DNA from: Streptococcus mitis
GTDB lineage: Bacteria; Bacillota; Bacilli; Lactobacillales; Streptococcaceae
Direction of reading: 5' to 3'
Assembly: GCF_009496285.1 (NCBI RefSeq)
Contig: NZ_WIJK01000016.1
Coordinates: 1-54,471, forward strand
Length of the DNA stretch: 54,471 nt
Shown: positions 40,908-52,371 of the stretch, piece after piece
Position numbering within the stretch: the stretch's first letter is position 1
Layout: each line of letters begins with the position of its first letter
Notes under the pieces: model-generated
What the model was told of the DNA's origin: nothing
The model's database searches: none
Seen by the model: only the letters and a program-made list of their open reading frames with translations
Translations under genes and position numbers: made by a program

Positions 40908-41339
40908 CTACCAATTTTTAACTTGCTCAAAAATATCTTTGGCTGTTTCTTCACTTCTCAATACCATCAAGATGGAATTATCATCAGCAATACAGCTAAA
41001 AATTTGGTCAGAAAAAACAGTCATCAACTGACTCTTGACGAAAATAGTATTCCCTGGAATAACTTGCAAATTGATCATATGCCCCATGCGCTCAGCATGA
41101 ATAATATTATTTTCTGCCAACTGCAAGCTTCTAACGATTGATTTTGGTAATTCATAGATGTAAGTATTGTCTTTTAATGGAATTTTTACAATACCTAATT
41201 CTTTAATATCTCGGGAGACTGTTGCTTGAGTAGCAGAGATCCCCGCTTCTCTCAAGTGTTCAACGATTTCTTCCTGTGTTCCGATTTGATAATCTGTAAC
41301 AAATCTTCTAATCTTCTCAAGTCTCTCTTTTTTATTCAT
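40908..41339 (-). CDS. argR: ArgR-family arginine repressor
   Basis: Arginine-responsive regulator of 143 residues. N-terminal winged helix (about 1-70, with QEEIVEHLREAGISATQATVSRDIKELG) and C-terminal oligomerisation and arginine-binding domain, with DDNSILMVLRS as the conserved aspartate pair. Streptococci carry several paralogues; this one, beside recN and tlyA, is the widely conserved copy. The start overlaps the tlyA end. Confidence 0.93.
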   Translation of the reverse strand: MNKKERLEKIRRFVTDYQIGTQEEIVEHLREAGISATQATVSRDIKELGIVKIPLKDNTYIYELPKSIVRSLQLAENNIIHAERMGHMINLQVIPGNTIFVKSQLMTVFSDQIFSCIADDNSILMVLRSEETAKDIFEQVKNW

Positions 41340-42147
41340 CTTTAAACTCTCTATGTGCTCTCTCTACAACTTTTTCTATTTCAGTAACAACCTGATTGCT
41401 CGCCTGGTCTTCCTTCCGTAAATAGGCTAAGAATTCAATATTTCCATGTCCTCCTTGAATAGGAGAATAGTCCAATCCTAAGACTGAAAATCCTTCATCA
41501 ACTGCCATTTTAGTAACTGATTCTAAAACATTTTGGTGAACCTTGGCATCTCTGATAATTCCATTCTTACCAATCTGCTCACGTCCAGCCTCAAACTGAG
41601 GCTTGATGAGTGCGACAACCTGCCCTTGATCAGCTAAAACTCGGTGCAAAGCTGGCAGAATAAGGCCTAGGGAAATAAAACTGACATCGATACTTGCGAA
41701 ACTTGGTTCCTGATTAAAGTCGGTCTTTTCAGCATAGCGGAAATTAAACTGCTCCATACTGACAACACGAGGGTCTTGACGTAATTTCCACGCCAGTTGG
41801 TTAGTACCAACATCGACTGCAAAAACTAGTTTAGCACCATTTTGCAACATGACATCCGTAAAACCTCCAGTTGAAGCTCCGATATCAATGGTCGTTTGTC
41901 CCTCAACTGATAGATCAAAAATATCTAGCGCCTTCTCAAGTTTCAAGCCACCACGACTGACATACTTAAGTTTCTCGCCCTTGAGTTTCAACTCTGTATC
42001 GTCAGGAATTTTTTCTCCTGGTTTATCAAATCGTTCGCCATTTAAAACAGCGACTACCAAACCTGCCATAACACCACGTTTTGCTTGTTCTCTCGTTTCA
42101 AATAAACCTTGTTTGTAAGCTAGTACATCTACTCTTTCCTTAGCCAT
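41332..42147 (-). CDS. tlyA: TlyA family rRNA 2'-O-methyltransferase / S4 domain protein
   Basis: The 271-residue product begins with an S4 RNA-binding domain (about 1-60, with YVSRGGLKLEKAL) and has a FtsJ-like methyltransferase domain with DIGASTGGFTDVMLQNGA. Mycobacterial TlyA methylates 16S and 23S rRNA and is also called haemolysin A; the streptococcal function is less clear. It overlaps ispA and argR, so translation of the group is coupled. Confidence 0.92.
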   Translation of the reverse strand: MAKERVDVLAYKQGLFETREQAKRGVMAGLVVAVLNGERFDKPGEKIPDDTELKLKGEKLKYVSRGGLKLEKALDIFDLSVEGQTTIDIGASTGGFTDVMLQNGAKLVFAVDVGTNQLAWKLRQDPRVVSMEQFNFRYAEKTDFNQEPSFASIDVSFISLGLILPALHRVLADQGQVVALIKPQFEAGREQIGKNGIIRDAKVHQNVLESVTKMAVDEGFSVLGLDYSPIQGGHGNIEFLAYLRKEDQASNQVVTEIEKVVERAHREFKDE

Positions 42148-43015
42148 GGATTCTCAAACTTTCTACTATTTTCACAATTGGTTCCTTATCAAAGCTCACG
42201 ACTTGGCTAATCTCTTCAAGTTTCGCATTAGCTTGATCCAATGTTTGATTGCAAAATGCTATCGCCTGATCTAATCCCAACAAAGCAGGGTAGGTTGACT
42301 TTTCGGCTTGCAAATCCTTCTGGGGTGTCTTGCCGATTTCCTCAAAACTTGCTGTAACATCAAGCACATCATCTCTCACTTGGAAAGCCAGGCCAATCAA
42401 CTCGCCAACTGTTTTAAGCTGTTTCTGAAGATTTTCATCCAATCCAGCAATGATTCCAGCCGCTTGGAAAGGAAAGGCTAAAAGTTTACCGGTCTTATTA
42501 GCATGGATAGTCTGAAGTCCCTCCAAATTCAAGTGTTTTCCTTCACCTTCCATATCTAAAACTTGTCCAGCCACCATTCCCATACTTCCAGAAGCAAGGG
42601 ATAAATTTGATATTAAATCTACCTTGGTTTGACTCGGCAAATCAGCTTGAGCAATTAAAGCATAGGGATCCAAAAAAAGCGCATCCCCAGCTAAAATAGC
42701 TAGAGCTTCACCATACACCTTATGGTTGGTCAAACGCCCCCGACGAAAATCATCATTATCCATAGCAGGAAGATCATCATGGATCAAACTTCCTGTATGA
42801 ATCATTTCTAGTGCCGCTGCAACTTGAGCATGTTCCTGAGTGATAGGCACTTGCAAGGAGTCCAAAACTTCTAAAAGCAAATAAGGACGAATCCGTTTAC
42901 CACCAGCATGGACGGAATAGAGAACAGCCTCTCTTAAACTGGATGCAAATCGTTGGTTGCCATAAAAGCCTTCAAGAGCTGATTCGACCAAAGCTAGTTT
43001 TTTCTGCTTGTTCAT
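42140..43015 (-). CDS. ispA: Farnesyl diphosphate synthase type polyprenyl synthetase
   Basis: Makes farnesyl diphosphate from IPP and DMAPP for undecaprenyl phosphate synthesis. The first aspartate-rich motif is in [17 protein letters not shown] and the second in [14 protein letters not shown]. The protein has 291 residues, the normal length. It overlaps both xseB (ATGA) and tlyA, a common Firmicute order. Confidence 0.95.
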   Translation of the reverse strand: MNKQKKLALVESALEGFYGNQRFASSLREAVLYSVHAGGKRIRPYLLLEVLDSLQVPITQEHAQVAAALEMIHTGSLIHDDLPAMDNDDFRRGRLTNHKVYGEALAILAGDALFLDPYALIAQADLPSQTKVDLISNLSLASGSMGMVAGQVLDMEGEGKHLNLEGLQTIHANKTGKLLAFPFQAAGIIAGLDENLQKQLKTVGELIGLAFQVRDDVLDVTASFEEIGKTPQKDLQAEKSTYPALLGLDQAIAFCNQTLDQANAKLEEISQVVSFDKEPIVKIVESLRIHG

Positions 43016-43224
43016 ACCAGTTCACTTTCTGTTCCATCTTCTTGCATCACCTTGACCAAAGTCTTTTCTGCTTTATCAAGTGTTGCTTGCAATTCTTTTG
43101 AAAGAACCATTCCTTTTTGAAATGCAGCAATAGCATCTTCCAAAGCAATTTCACCATTTTCTAAGCTTTGAACAATCGTTTCAAGCTCTGCTAAATTTTC
43201 CTCAAATTTCTTTTGTTTTGACAT
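43012..43224 (-). CDS. xseB: Exodeoxyribonuclease VII small subunit
   Basis: Small two-helix subunit of exonuclease VII, 70 residues, with [19 protein letters not shown], the family core. It overlaps the end of xseA by 23 bp and the start of ispA by 4 bp. Confidence 0.95.
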   Translation of the reverse strand: MSKQKKFEENLAELETIVQSLENGEIALEDAIAAFQKGMVLSKELQATLDKAEKTLVKVMQEDGTESELV

Positions 43225-44542
43225 CTTTAACCTCTAATTCTACCTGACCGTCCCGCATCAACAGTGATACTTGGTCATTTTCTTTCAAATCCTTCGCAGA
43301 AGCCACTACGACTTCTCCTTTTTTAACAATTGCATAACCTCTGGCTACAATTCGACTAGTATCTAGCATAAGGAGAGCTTCTGATAGGCGTTTTACTTCT
43401 GCTACTTTTGCATCATAGGTCACAGCCATCTGGCTACGCAGCAGTTTCTTTAATTGCTGGATACGATCCTGATAACGCTGAATCTTGATGGTTGGTGATA
43501 ATTGTTCCAAACGGTGGACTAGTTCTTGAACCTTTTGTTGATTACGAACCAATTCAGCATTCAGTCCTTGTTTCAGTCGTAGCTGTAACTGATCCAAGCG
43601 TTGTAGATAACCGTCATATAAACGCTCTGGTTGTCTGAAGATGACCGATTGACTTAGGATTCTCAAAGCTTCTTGTTTCTTTGACAAACTATGCTTAGCC
43701 GCTGTAGTCATGCGTTTTTCTTGATTCTGAAGATAGGTCAAAAGATCTAACTTAGTTACTGGTGTAGCGAGTTCAGCAGCTGCTGTCGGCGTTGCCGCTC
43801 TCTTGTCAGCAACAAAATCAGCCAAAGTGACATCTGTTTCATGACCTACACTCGAAATAATCGGTAAACGAGATTCAAAAATTGCTCGAACTACAATTTC
43901 TTCGTTAAAGGCCCAAAGATCTTCAATGGAACCTCCCCCACGGCCAATAATCAGAACATCTAAGTCATCGCGTTCATTGGCTCGAGTTATGTTACGAGCA
44001 ATTTCCTCTGCAGCACCCTCACCTTGAACTTTAGTAGGATATAAGACAATTTCCACACCAGGGAATCGTCTACTGACTGTAGTAATGATATCTTGAATCA
44101 CAGCACCACTTCGACTGGTCACCACACCTATTTTTTTTGAAAATTGTGGTAAAGATTGTTTAAATCGCTCTTGAAACAAACCTTCTTCTGCCAGTTTCTT
44201 CTTAAGTTGTTCAAATTGGATAGCCAAGGCACCAACACCATCTGGTTCAGCTTTTTCAATGATAATCGAATAACTTCCGCTTGGCTCATAGACCTGGACA
44301 CGACCAACCACATTGATCTTCATACCTTCTTCCAAATCAAAACCTAGTTTCTGATAAATACCTGACCAAATGGTTGCCTGAATAACTGCACGATCATCCT
44401 TAAGAGAAAAATACTGATGCGTTGGACGCTTGCGGAAGTTAGAGACTTGACCAGTTAAATAGATCCGTTCCAAGTAGGGGTCTTTATCGAATTTCATTTT
44501 TAAATACTTAGTCAAAGTTGTAACCGATAAATACTTTTCCAT
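43202..44542 (-). CDS. xseA: Exodeoxyribonuclease VII large subunit
   Basis: Catalytic subunit of the single-strand-specific exonuclease. 446 residues: OB-fold domain (1-100, [17 protein letters not shown]), catalytic region with [27 protein letters not shown] and [32 protein letters not shown] segments, and a helical coiled-coil part from 280 to 390. First gene of the xseA-xseB-ispA-tlyA-argR-recN series. Confidence 0.96.
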   Translation of the reverse strand: MEKYLSVTTLTKYLKMKFDKDPYLERIYLTGQVSNFRKRPTHQYFSLKDDRAVIQATIWSGIYQKLGFDLEEGMKINVVGRVQVYEPSGSYSIIIEKAEPDGVGALAIQFEQLKKKLAEEGLFQERFKQSLPQFSKKIGVVTSRSGAVIQDIITTVSRRFPGVEIVLYPTKVQGEGAAEEIARNITRANERDDLDVLIIGRGGGSIEDLWAFNEEIVVRAIFESRLPIISSVGHETDVTLADFVADKRAATPTAAAELATPVTKLDLLTYLQNQEKRMTTAAKHSLSKKQEALRILSQSVIFRQPERLYDGYLQRLDQLQLRLKQGLNAELVRNQQKVQELVHRLEQLSPTIKIQRYQDRIQQLKKLLRSQMAVTYDAKVAEVKRLSEALLMLDTSRIVARGYAIVKKGEVVVASAKDLKENDQVSLLMRDGQVELEVKDVKTKEI

Positions 44543-44671
44543 CTCTACCTCCTTCTTTTCTCTAGTTTTTCCTGGGTATTATTATACCAAAAAAACGTTT
44601 AAAAATCTCTTTTTTCACCTCTAGAATACGAAAACAAGACTGGATTTCTTTGACCTTGTCTTATAATATAC

Positions 44672-44702
44672 AAAAGCCCTTCGGATAAAATCCGAGGGGC
44701 TT
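44672..44702 (-). terminator. Terminator downstream of eno
   Basis: AAGCCCCTCGGAT and TCCGAAGGGCTT pair on the minus strand, followed by TTTTG. Two more hairpins stand closer to eno: CCGAAC...GGTTCGG at 44723-44748 and AAAATAGTTCA/TGAACTATTTT at 44750-44773, which touches the stop. The three together form a strongly structured 3' end. Confidence 0.8.
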
Positions 44703-44772
44703 AAATCTTGTTTAATCAAGAGCCGAACTTTTGAGTTTCAAGGTTCGGGATAAAATAGTTCACTGAACTATT

Positions 44773-46080
<1,308 letters not shown>

Positions 46081-46116
46081 TTACTCTCCTTATTGAGTTA
46101 AATTTTTTACACCTCT

Positions 46117-46145
46117 ATGATACCTTAAAAAGACTCCTTTTTCAA
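46117..46145 (-). promoter_or_regulatory. Promoter of eno
   Basis: TTGAAA (46145-46140), a 17-bp spacer and TATCAT (46122-46117), followed by AAGGAGAG ahead of the ATG. Confidence 0.7.
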
Positions 46146-46226
46146 GGAAAAACGTTATCTTTGTGCAAATTTTCCTTAAGTTTATAAAGTAATCGCTTTC
46201 TTTTATCTGTTTTCTCCTTTATTTTA

Positions 46227-46244
46227 TGATATACTATTTTTATG
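46227..46244 (+). promoter_or_regulatory. Extended -10 promoter directly before the YueI gene (possible leaderless start)
   Basis: TGATATACT (46227-46235) is an extended -10. Only six bases separate it from the ATG at 46242, so transcription should begin at or next to the start codon. No ribosome site is visible upstream. Confidence 0.55.
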
Positions 46245-46688
46245 ACTGATCTATCTAAACAAATCCTAGAAAAGGCCAATGGTGGTCTTAAACTAAATCC
46301 TGATGAACAAAGACGTTTTCTCGGAACATTTGAAGAACGTGTCCTTGGCTACGCGGACCTTGAAACAGCTGATGATGATAAATTTAAAAATGGATTTTTA
46401 ACAATTTTAGAAACCTTTAGAAAAGAGACTCAACCTCTATTTGTCAAAATTTCTCCTCAGGTAGAGTTTGAAAAACAAGTTTTTTATCTAAAACAATCCA
46501 AAGATGCTGACTGCCAAGCGACCATCGTTTCTGAAGATCATAACTCTTCTCCTTTCGGCCTAGTTATCCATAGCGATGCCCCTGTTCAAACAAGTGAAAA
46601 AGACCTAAGAAAGGCCTTTTCAGACTTATGGCAGGAAAAAGAGATGAAAAAAGCTCCTACTTCTCTTTGGAAAAAATGGTTTGGTTAA
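46242..46688 (+). CDS. YueI family protein (DUF1694)
   Basis: The 148-residue product matches the YueI/DUF1694 family of small Firmicute proteins: an N-terminal helical region ([20 protein letters not shown]), [21 protein letters not shown], and the conserved [25 protein letters not shown] segment. The function is unknown. It is a plus-strand gene between two minus-strand units and overlaps the glycerate kinase stop by four bases at its 3' end (convergent). Confidence 0.85.
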   Translation: MTDLSKQILEKANGGLKLNPDEQRRFLGTFEERVLGYADLETADDDKFKNGFLTILETFRKETQPLFVKISPQVEFEKQVFYLKQSKDADCQATIVSEDHNSSPFGLVIHSDAPVQTSEKDLRKAFSDLWQEKEMKKAPTSLWKKWFG

Positions 46689-47800
46689 TTTTTCTTCAAA
46701 GCTAAAATTTGACCAATGTTTGCAGCTGTATCTTCTAAATAGATAGCTGCATTTTTTAAACTATCTTCTAATGGTTCGCTTTTTTCTAGTATTGAAAAAG
46801 CAGCTATGACATTCTCAAATGGTAAAGGAGGTAAATCCTCAGCTAAACTACCACAAATAGCAATAACTGGAACACCAACTGGTGTTCTTTTTGCTACTCC
46901 GATTGGAGCCTTACCAGATAAACTTTGAGAATCTAACCTACCTTCACCAACAATAACTAGATCTGCATCTGCAACATTTTTATCAAAATTGATTATATCT
47001 AGACAGGTTTGAATACCAGATACAATCTCTGCTCCAGCAAAGGCACACAAGCCAGCCGCAATACCCCCACCTGCTCCAGCTCCTTCAAGGCTTAAAATTT
47101 CAGGGGCAACTTTGTGGTAAAAGTTTTCAATAGAAGCATCAACTTCTTGAAATTTTGTTGGATTCAATCCTTTTTGCTTTCCGAATGTATAGGTAGCACC
47201 GTGAGTTCCACAGAGTGGATTGGTAACATCTGCTAAGATTTTGATATGCACATCAGAAGGAATAGATATAACTTTCTCCTTTGAGATATCAGTAATTTCA
47301 AACAAAGACTGACCTATAGCTAGAAGTTCATCTCCATTTTTGTCATAGAACTGGTAACCAAGTCCTGAGGCAATTCCAATACCACCATCGTTACTGGATG
47401 TCCCACCAACTCCGATATAAATTTCTTTCATTCCTTGTTCAATTAAATAAAGGATCAGTTGACCAATCCCCTTTGTTTGAATCTTCAGTGGATTTCGTTT
47501 TTCAATAGGAATTTTAGCAAGCCCAACTAAATCAGCCACCTCGAACAGAGCAAGTTCTCCTTTTTGAACATATGTCATTTGAACCTCATCTCCAAAGGGA
47601 CCTGTCACTAAAGCAGTTTTTTCTACAAGACCAAGTGAATTTTTAATGGCATCTACTGTTCCTTCCCCTCCATCGCCAACAGGTAAGAGCAAACATTTCG
47701 ATTCAGGTAGAGCCTTTTTAAGGCCTCGTTTAATAGCTTTAGCTACTTCACTTGCAGGGAGACTCTCCTTAAAAGAGTCAGGTGCGATAACAATTTTCAT
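46685..47800 (-). CDS. glxK: Glycerate kinase
   Basis: Phosphorylates glycerate. The 371-residue product is of the GarK/GlxK type: [20 protein letters not shown] at the N-terminus, [29 protein letters not shown] and [16 protein letters not shown]. It follows serB by 16 bp on the same strand, which suggests they share a transcript. Confidence 0.94.
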   Translation of the reverse strand: MKIVIAPDSFKESLPASEVAKAIKRGLKKALPESKCLLLPVGDGGEGTVDAIKNSLGLVEKTALVTGPFGDEVQMTYVQKGELALFEVADLVGLAKIPIEKRNPLKIQTKGIGQLILYLIEQGMKEIYIGVGGTSSNDGGIGIASGLGYQFYDKNGDELLAIGQSLFEITDISKEKVISIPSDVHIKILADVTNPLCGTHGATYTFGKQKGLNPTKFQEVDASIENFYHKVAPEILSLEGAGAGGGIAAGLCAFAGAEIVSGIQTCLDIINFDKNVADADLVIVGEGRLDSQSLSGKAPIGVAKRTPVGVPVIAICGSLAEDLPPLPFENVIAAFSILEKSEPLEDSLKNAAIYLEDTAANIGQILALKKN

Positions 47801-47816
47801 ACACTCATCTTTCTAA

Positions 47817-48458
47817 TCAAAGGAAATCTATCAGATGCAATACTTTTGTTAAATCTCTATCTTCAATTTGAAGGGGAATTTCCTCTTTCACGATTTCTTT
47901 GGCACAGAAGCCAATGCCGATTCCAGCTCTCTTCAACATTGCTAAATCATTAGCTCCATCTCCAATAGCAATGATCCTTTCGATAGGTACTTTTAATTCA
48001 TCAGCCCATCTTACTAGGGTTTCTTTTTTAACTTCTCTGCTTATAATAGGACCAACAAGATTTCCAGTTAAATGACCATCTCTGATTTCCAGTTGATTAG
48101 CAGCAAGTAATGAAATCCCTAAATCTTTTGCTAATCTTTCAACAACAGGTGTAAATCCACCCGAAACTAAACCCATTTCTATCTGATTTTTTTGCAGAGT
48201 GTTAATAAATTGCGCAGCATTTTTACTAAGGTGTAGTTCATGATAAATCTTATCAAAAGTATCTACAGATAGTCCTTGTAATAAAGAAACACGTTTTCTC
48301 AGGCTTTCTTCAAAATCTAGTTCTCCTCTCATAGCTTGGGCAGTCAGTAGAGCTACTTCTTCTTCACATTCTGCTTCTTTCCCCAACAAATCAATAACTT
48401 CCTCTTCTATCAGTGTTCCATCAACATCCAGTACACAGAGCCCTCTAGCTTTATTCAT
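47817..48458 (-). CDS. serB: Phosphoserine phosphatase
   Basis: HAD-superfamily phosphatase of the last step of serine synthesis. 213 residues: catalytic motif 1 VLDVDGTLI near 8-16, motif 2 GLVSGGFTP and motif 4 IAIGDGANDLAML. The second residue of the usual DFDST is Val here (DVDGT), as in many streptococcal SerB proteins. It is the first gene before the glycerate kinase gene. Confidence 0.9.
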   Translation of the reverse strand: MNKARGLCVLDVDGTLIEEEVIDLLGKEAECEEEVALLTAQAMRGELDFEESLRKRVSLLQGLSVDTFDKIYHELHLSKNAAQFINTLQKNQIEMGLVSGGFTPVVERLAKDLGISLLAANQLEIRDGHLTGNLVGPIISREVKKETLVRWADELKVPIERIIAIGDGANDLAMLKRAGIGIGFCAKEIVKEEIPLQIEDRDLTKVLHLIDFL

Positions 48459-48483
48459 ATAACTTCCTTACTTTTTTCATTTC

Positions 48484-48662
48484 AAAAAAGAGGTTGGGAC
48501 AAAAGATCCCAACCTCACTTTTTATTAGCAATCAAACTTTGACGCGGTTGCTGATTGAACTTTTTGTTCGTCTTTTAGACTCCAAAAAGCTCCTAATCAT
48601 CCTCGCGGGGCTGGGACTACGAAATCGAGACTTTGTCTATCGATTTCTGTCCCACCGCCTTT
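48484..48662. repeat. Dispersed two-hairpin repeat, copy 2, acting as glg terminator
   Basis: It starts GAGGTTGGGAC...CCAACCTC (stem 48490-48516), which on the minus strand is followed by TTTTTT and so should end the glg operon. It ends with TGGGACTACGAAATCGA pairing with TCGATTTCTGTCCCA. Both ends match 13232-13415; the part 48526-48560 matches 16141-16175. It fills nearly the whole serB-glgA gap. Confidence 0.7.
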
Positions 48663-48669
48663 TAACTAT

Positions 48670-50103
48670 TTAGTTTGCTAAGCTATGGTACAAATCAAGA
48701 TAGGACTTGCAGGCTGTATCCCAAGAGAAATCACATTCCATAGCTTGAACTTGCATATTTTTCCAAACATCAGGATGGTTGTGATAAACATCCAAAGCTG
48801 TTTGCAATGCCCAGTTGAGCCAGTATGGAGTTAGGTTGTTAAAGCTAAAGCCTGTACCTGTTCCTTCAATTGGATTAAAGGCTTGAACTGTATCTCTAAG
48901 TCCACCCACCTCGTTTACTAAAGGAAGCGTACCATATCTCATGGCCATCATTTGTGAAAGTCCACACGGTTCAAAGCGACTTGGCATGAGGAAAATATCA
49001 CATGCTGCATAAATCTCTTGAGCTAATTTCACATCGAAAGTAATATTGGCAGAAAGTTTTTCTGGGAATACTTGACTAAACCAAGAGAAGGCTTGTTCAA
49101 ATCCTGAATCTCCAGTTCCCAAGAGAACGATTTGAATATCCTCTTGAAGCATACGATGCAGGCTTTCAACCACCACATCAAAGCCCTTCTGACGAGTCAA
49201 ACGTGACACGATACCAATCATTGGAACATCTTGACGTACTGGAAGACCAACTCTTTCTTGAAGTTTCGCTTTATTTTGAGCTTTTCCTGACAAATCAGTT
49301 TTATTAAAATGATACTCAAGTAAAGCATCCGTCTCTGGGTTGTACAAATCTGTATCAATACCATTAACAATACCTGAAACCTTACCAGATTCCATACGAA
49401 GAATCTGATCAATACCGCAACCAAATTCTGTAGTCATGATCTCATAAGCATAGCTCGGTGACACGGTTGATACACGATCTGCATAGAGAATACCTGCCTT
49501 CATCCAGTTAAGACAATCATTCCAACGAACTGTTCCATCAGCATAGCGCTCAAATCCAACCCTGAACAAGTCCCAAAGCATGCTTTCAGAGAATTGACCT
49601 TGAAATTCTAAGTTATGAATGGTCAAAACAGTCTTGATTCCTTGGTAAGCTTGAATCCATCTGTATTTTTCTTTTAACAAGAACGGAATCATTGCTGTAT
49701 GATAGTCATGAGCGTGGAGGACATCAGGAATAAATCCGATACGCTCCATAGCTTCAAGGGCAGCAAGTTGGAAGAAAGCAAAACGTTCGCCATCATCGAA
49801 ATCTCCATAAACATGCCCACGGAAGAAATAATATTGATTGTCGATAAAGTAGAAGGTAACACCGTTTAAAACAGTTTTCTTAATTCCACAAAATTGTCTC
49901 CGCCAACCAACGTATACTTCAAATTGGAGAACATCTTCAATTTGATCACCAAACTTGGCTTCCACCATGTCATAGTATGGCAGGATAACAGCAACTTCAT
50001 GACCAGATTTAACTAATGATTTTGGAAGAGCCCCGATAACATCTCCCAAGCCACCTGTTTTAGAAAAAGGAGCTCCTTCGGCTGCTACAAATAAAATTTT
50101 CAT
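48670..50103 (-). CDS. glgA: Glycogen synthase
   Basis: Adds glucose from ADP-glucose to growing glycogen. GT5 family, 477 residues: [14 protein letters not shown] (ADP-glucose lysine site) at the N-terminus, and the C-terminal [17 protein letters not shown], the E-x7-E region. Last gene of the glg operon; its start overlaps the glgD stop by four bases. Confidence 0.97.
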   Translation of the reverse strand: MKILFVAAEGAPFSKTGGLGDVIGALPKSLVKSGHEVAVILPYYDMVEAKFGDQIEDVLQFEVYVGWRRQFCGIKKTVLNGVTFYFIDNQYYFFRGHVYGDFDDGERFAFFQLAALEAMERIGFIPDVLHAHDYHTAMIPFLLKEKYRWIQAYQGIKTVLTIHNLEFQGQFSESMLWDLFRVGFERYADGTVRWNDCLNWMKAGILYADRVSTVSPSYAYEIMTTEFGCGIDQILRMESGKVSGIVNGIDTDLYNPETDALLEYHFNKTDLSGKAQNKAKLQERVGLPVRQDVPMIGIVSRLTRQKGFDVVVESLHRMLQEDIQIVLLGTGDSGFEQAFSWFSQVFPEKLSANITFDVKLAQEIYAACDIFLMPSRFEPCGLSQMMAMRYGTLPLVNEVGGLRDTVQAFNPIEGTGTGFSFNNLTPYWLNWALQTALDVYHNHPDVWKNMQVQAMECDFSWDTACKSYLDLYHSLAN

Positions 50104-51239
50104 GAAAGAATGTCCTCTGTTACTTTTTCACCTTTTTTGATGACAACAGGATTTTCTGCTGTACCACGAATAACAACTCCCTCAGCTATTTCAGCTCCTT
50201 TATCTACAATTGCATACTCAACTTGTGCACCTTTTCCAACGACAACACGAGGGAAGATAAGAGACTCTTTAACCAAGCTGTCTTTATTGATACGAACATT
50301 ACGCGAAATAATAGATTTATCCACTTCACCTTCAATGATACTACCAGAAGCAAATTGAGAGGTGTTCACTTTTGAACCAGATGCGTAGTAGGTAGGTTCT
50401 TCGTTTTTAACTTTAGTATGAATCTTTTGATTTGGTGAGAACAAAGAGTAGAATTTTTGCTGATTCAGCATATCTAGATTCGCTTGATAGTATGTTTCTA
50501 CTGAATGAATATTGGCTAGGTATCCTGTGTATTCATATGCAAAAGCACCTTCTTTGGCTGCCAAATCACGAAGAACATAACGTAATTTTTCTGGATATTC
50601 TTTTTGAGCTTCTTCTTCCAAACGTTTAATCAACCATTGAGTGTCTACAACAAAGATATCTGTTGACATGTTGTAAAAATCTTGATTTGATTTTTTATCA
50701 AAGAGTTTGTGAGAAAGCACATGGTCAGTTTCATCGATATCAAGGATTGCATTTACTTCTGAAATGTCCTTCTTAGGCAATTTCTTGTAAACAACTGTAA
50801 TTGGTGATTTTGTTGTATTATGCAAATGGAATACTTGATTGAGATCAATATTCACCAAAACATCACAGTTCAAGGAAACTGTTTGGTCTGAACCTGAACG
50901 TTTTAAGTAAGTTAAGAGTTGTTGATAGTACTCTTTACCAACAGTGCTACTTTCTACACGAGTATTGTAGATTCCAAGATAGTAGTGGCTAAGAAGTGTA
51001 TTCAAGCCCCATTCACGTCCTGAACGAATATGGTCAAATACAGAGCTGATGTTATCTTGTTGGAAAATTCCAAAGATACTACGAACACCTGCATTAGCTA
51101 AACTTGAAAGTGGGAAGTCAATCAAACGATACTTTCCTCCAAATGGTAAAGTTGCCACTGGACGGTTACTTGTCAAAGTTGACATATCATGGAAACCAAC
51201 GGTATTTCCTAAAATCGCTGAATATTTATCAATCTTCAT
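50100..51239 (-). CDS. glgD: GlgD, non-catalytic-type subunit of glucose-1-phosphate adenylyltransferase
   Basis: The 379-residue product has the nucleotidyltransferase fold followed by a left-handed beta-helix. Where GlgC has [11 protein letters not shown], GlgD reads [14 protein letters not shown], so the pyrophosphorylase signature is lost. In Firmicutes, GlgD joins GlgC in a more active heterotetramer. It overlaps glgA and glgC. Confidence 0.94.
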   Translation of the reverse strand: MKIDKYSAILGNTVGFHDMSTLTSNRPVATLPFGGKYRLIDFPLSSLANAGVRSIFGIFQQDNISSVFDHIRSGREWGLNTLLSHYYLGIYNTRVESSTVGKEYYQQLLTYLKRSGSDQTVSLNCDVLVNIDLNQVFHLHNTTKSPITVVYKKLPKKDISEVNAILDIDETDHVLSHKLFDKKSNQDFYNMSTDIFVVDTQWLIKRLEEEAQKEYPEKLRYVLRDLAAKEGAFAYEYTGYLANIHSVETYYQANLDMLNQQKFYSLFSPNQKIHTKVKNEEPTYYASGSKVNTSQFASGSIIEGEVDKSIISRNVRINKDSLVKESLIFPRVVVGKGAQVEYAIVDKGAEIAEGVVIRGTAENPVVIKKGEKVTEDILS

Positions 51240-52371
51240 CTGTTGCTACCCCCACTACTTCGTTATATCCGACTACTTGTACTTCTTCTGTACCATCAAT
51301 TTCTACACCATCGGCAATGACTGCACCTTCACCGATGATTGCACGTGTAATTTTAGCACCTCTACCAATAACTGCTCCACTCATGATGACAGAATCAACG
51401 ACTTCTGCCCCCTTACGAACTTGAGCAGCTGTAGAAAGGATAGAGTGTTTCACTGTACCATTTACGTAACAGCCATCCACTACAAGAGAGTCTTCTACTT
51501 GAGCGAATTCTCCAAGGAAGTTTGGTGGAGCGATAAGGTTACGAGAATAAATTTTCCATTGACGGTTACGGCTATCTAGAGCATTCTCTGGAGAGATGTA
51601 TTCCATATTTGCTTCCCAGAGTGATTCGATAGTACCAACGTCCTTCCAGTATCCATTGAATTCATAGGCATAGACACTTTCACCTGTTTCAAGATAGTTT
51701 GGAATAACATTTTTACCGAAGTCTGACATGTCTAGGTTGGCCTTTTCAGCTGCAACTAGCATATTGCGAAGTCGTTTCCAGTCAAAGATATAGATACCCA
51801 TTGATGCCTTAGTTGATTTTGGTTCCGCTGGTTTTTCTTCAAACTCAACAATACGATTATTAGCATCTGTATTCATGATACCAAAACGGCTAGCTTCTTT
51901 AAGTGGCACATCTAAGACAGCAACTGTCAAGCTGGCATTATTGTCCTTGTGTGATTGGAGCATATCATCATAGTCCATCTTGTAGATATGGTCACCTGAA
52001 AGGATCAAAACATACTCAGGATTGATACTGTCGATATAGTCGATGTTTTGGTAAATGGCATGACTTGTACCTTCAAACCAACGATTTCCTTCACTTGCAG
52101 AGTAGGGTTGAAGGATAGAAACACCTGTGTCAATACCGTCTAGACCCCAACTAGAACCATTACCAATGTGGCTGTTGAGAGCTAGTGGTTGATACTGTGT
52201 GATAACCCCAACATTATGGATACCAGAGTTGGCACAGTTTGAAAGAGCGAAGTCAATGATACGGTAGCGCCCACCAAATTGCACGGCAGGTTTAGCAATG
52301 CTTTGAGTGAGTTTACCGAGACGAGTTCCTTGCCCACCAGCAAGGATTAAAGCTAGCATTTCATTCTTCAT
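51229..52371 (-). CDS. glgC: Glucose-1-phosphate adenylyltransferase
   Basis: Makes ADP-glucose, the committed step of glycogen synthesis. 380 residues, with [15 protein letters not shown] (substrate loop), [21 protein letters not shown] (glucose-1-phosphate site) and C-terminal hexapeptide repeats. It overlaps glgB by 11 bp and glgD by 11 bp. Confidence 0.97.
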   Translation of the reverse strand: MKNEMLALILAGGQGTRLGKLTQSIAKPAVQFGGRYRIIDFALSNCANSGIHNVGVITQYQPLALNSHIGNGSSWGLDGIDTGVSILQPYSASEGNRWFEGTSHAIYQNIDYIDSINPEYVLILSGDHIYKMDYDDMLQSHKDNNASLTVAVLDVPLKEASRFGIMNTDANNRIVEFEEKPAEPKSTKASMGIYIFDWKRLRNMLVAAEKANLDMSDFGKNVIPNYLETGESVYAYEFNGYWKDVGTIESLWEANMEYISPENALDSRNRQWKIYSRNLIAPPNFLGEFAQVEDSLVVDGCYVNGTVKHSILSTAAQVRKGAEVVDSVIMSGAVIGRGAKITRAIIGEGAVIADGVEIDGTEEVQVVGYNEVVGVATDED

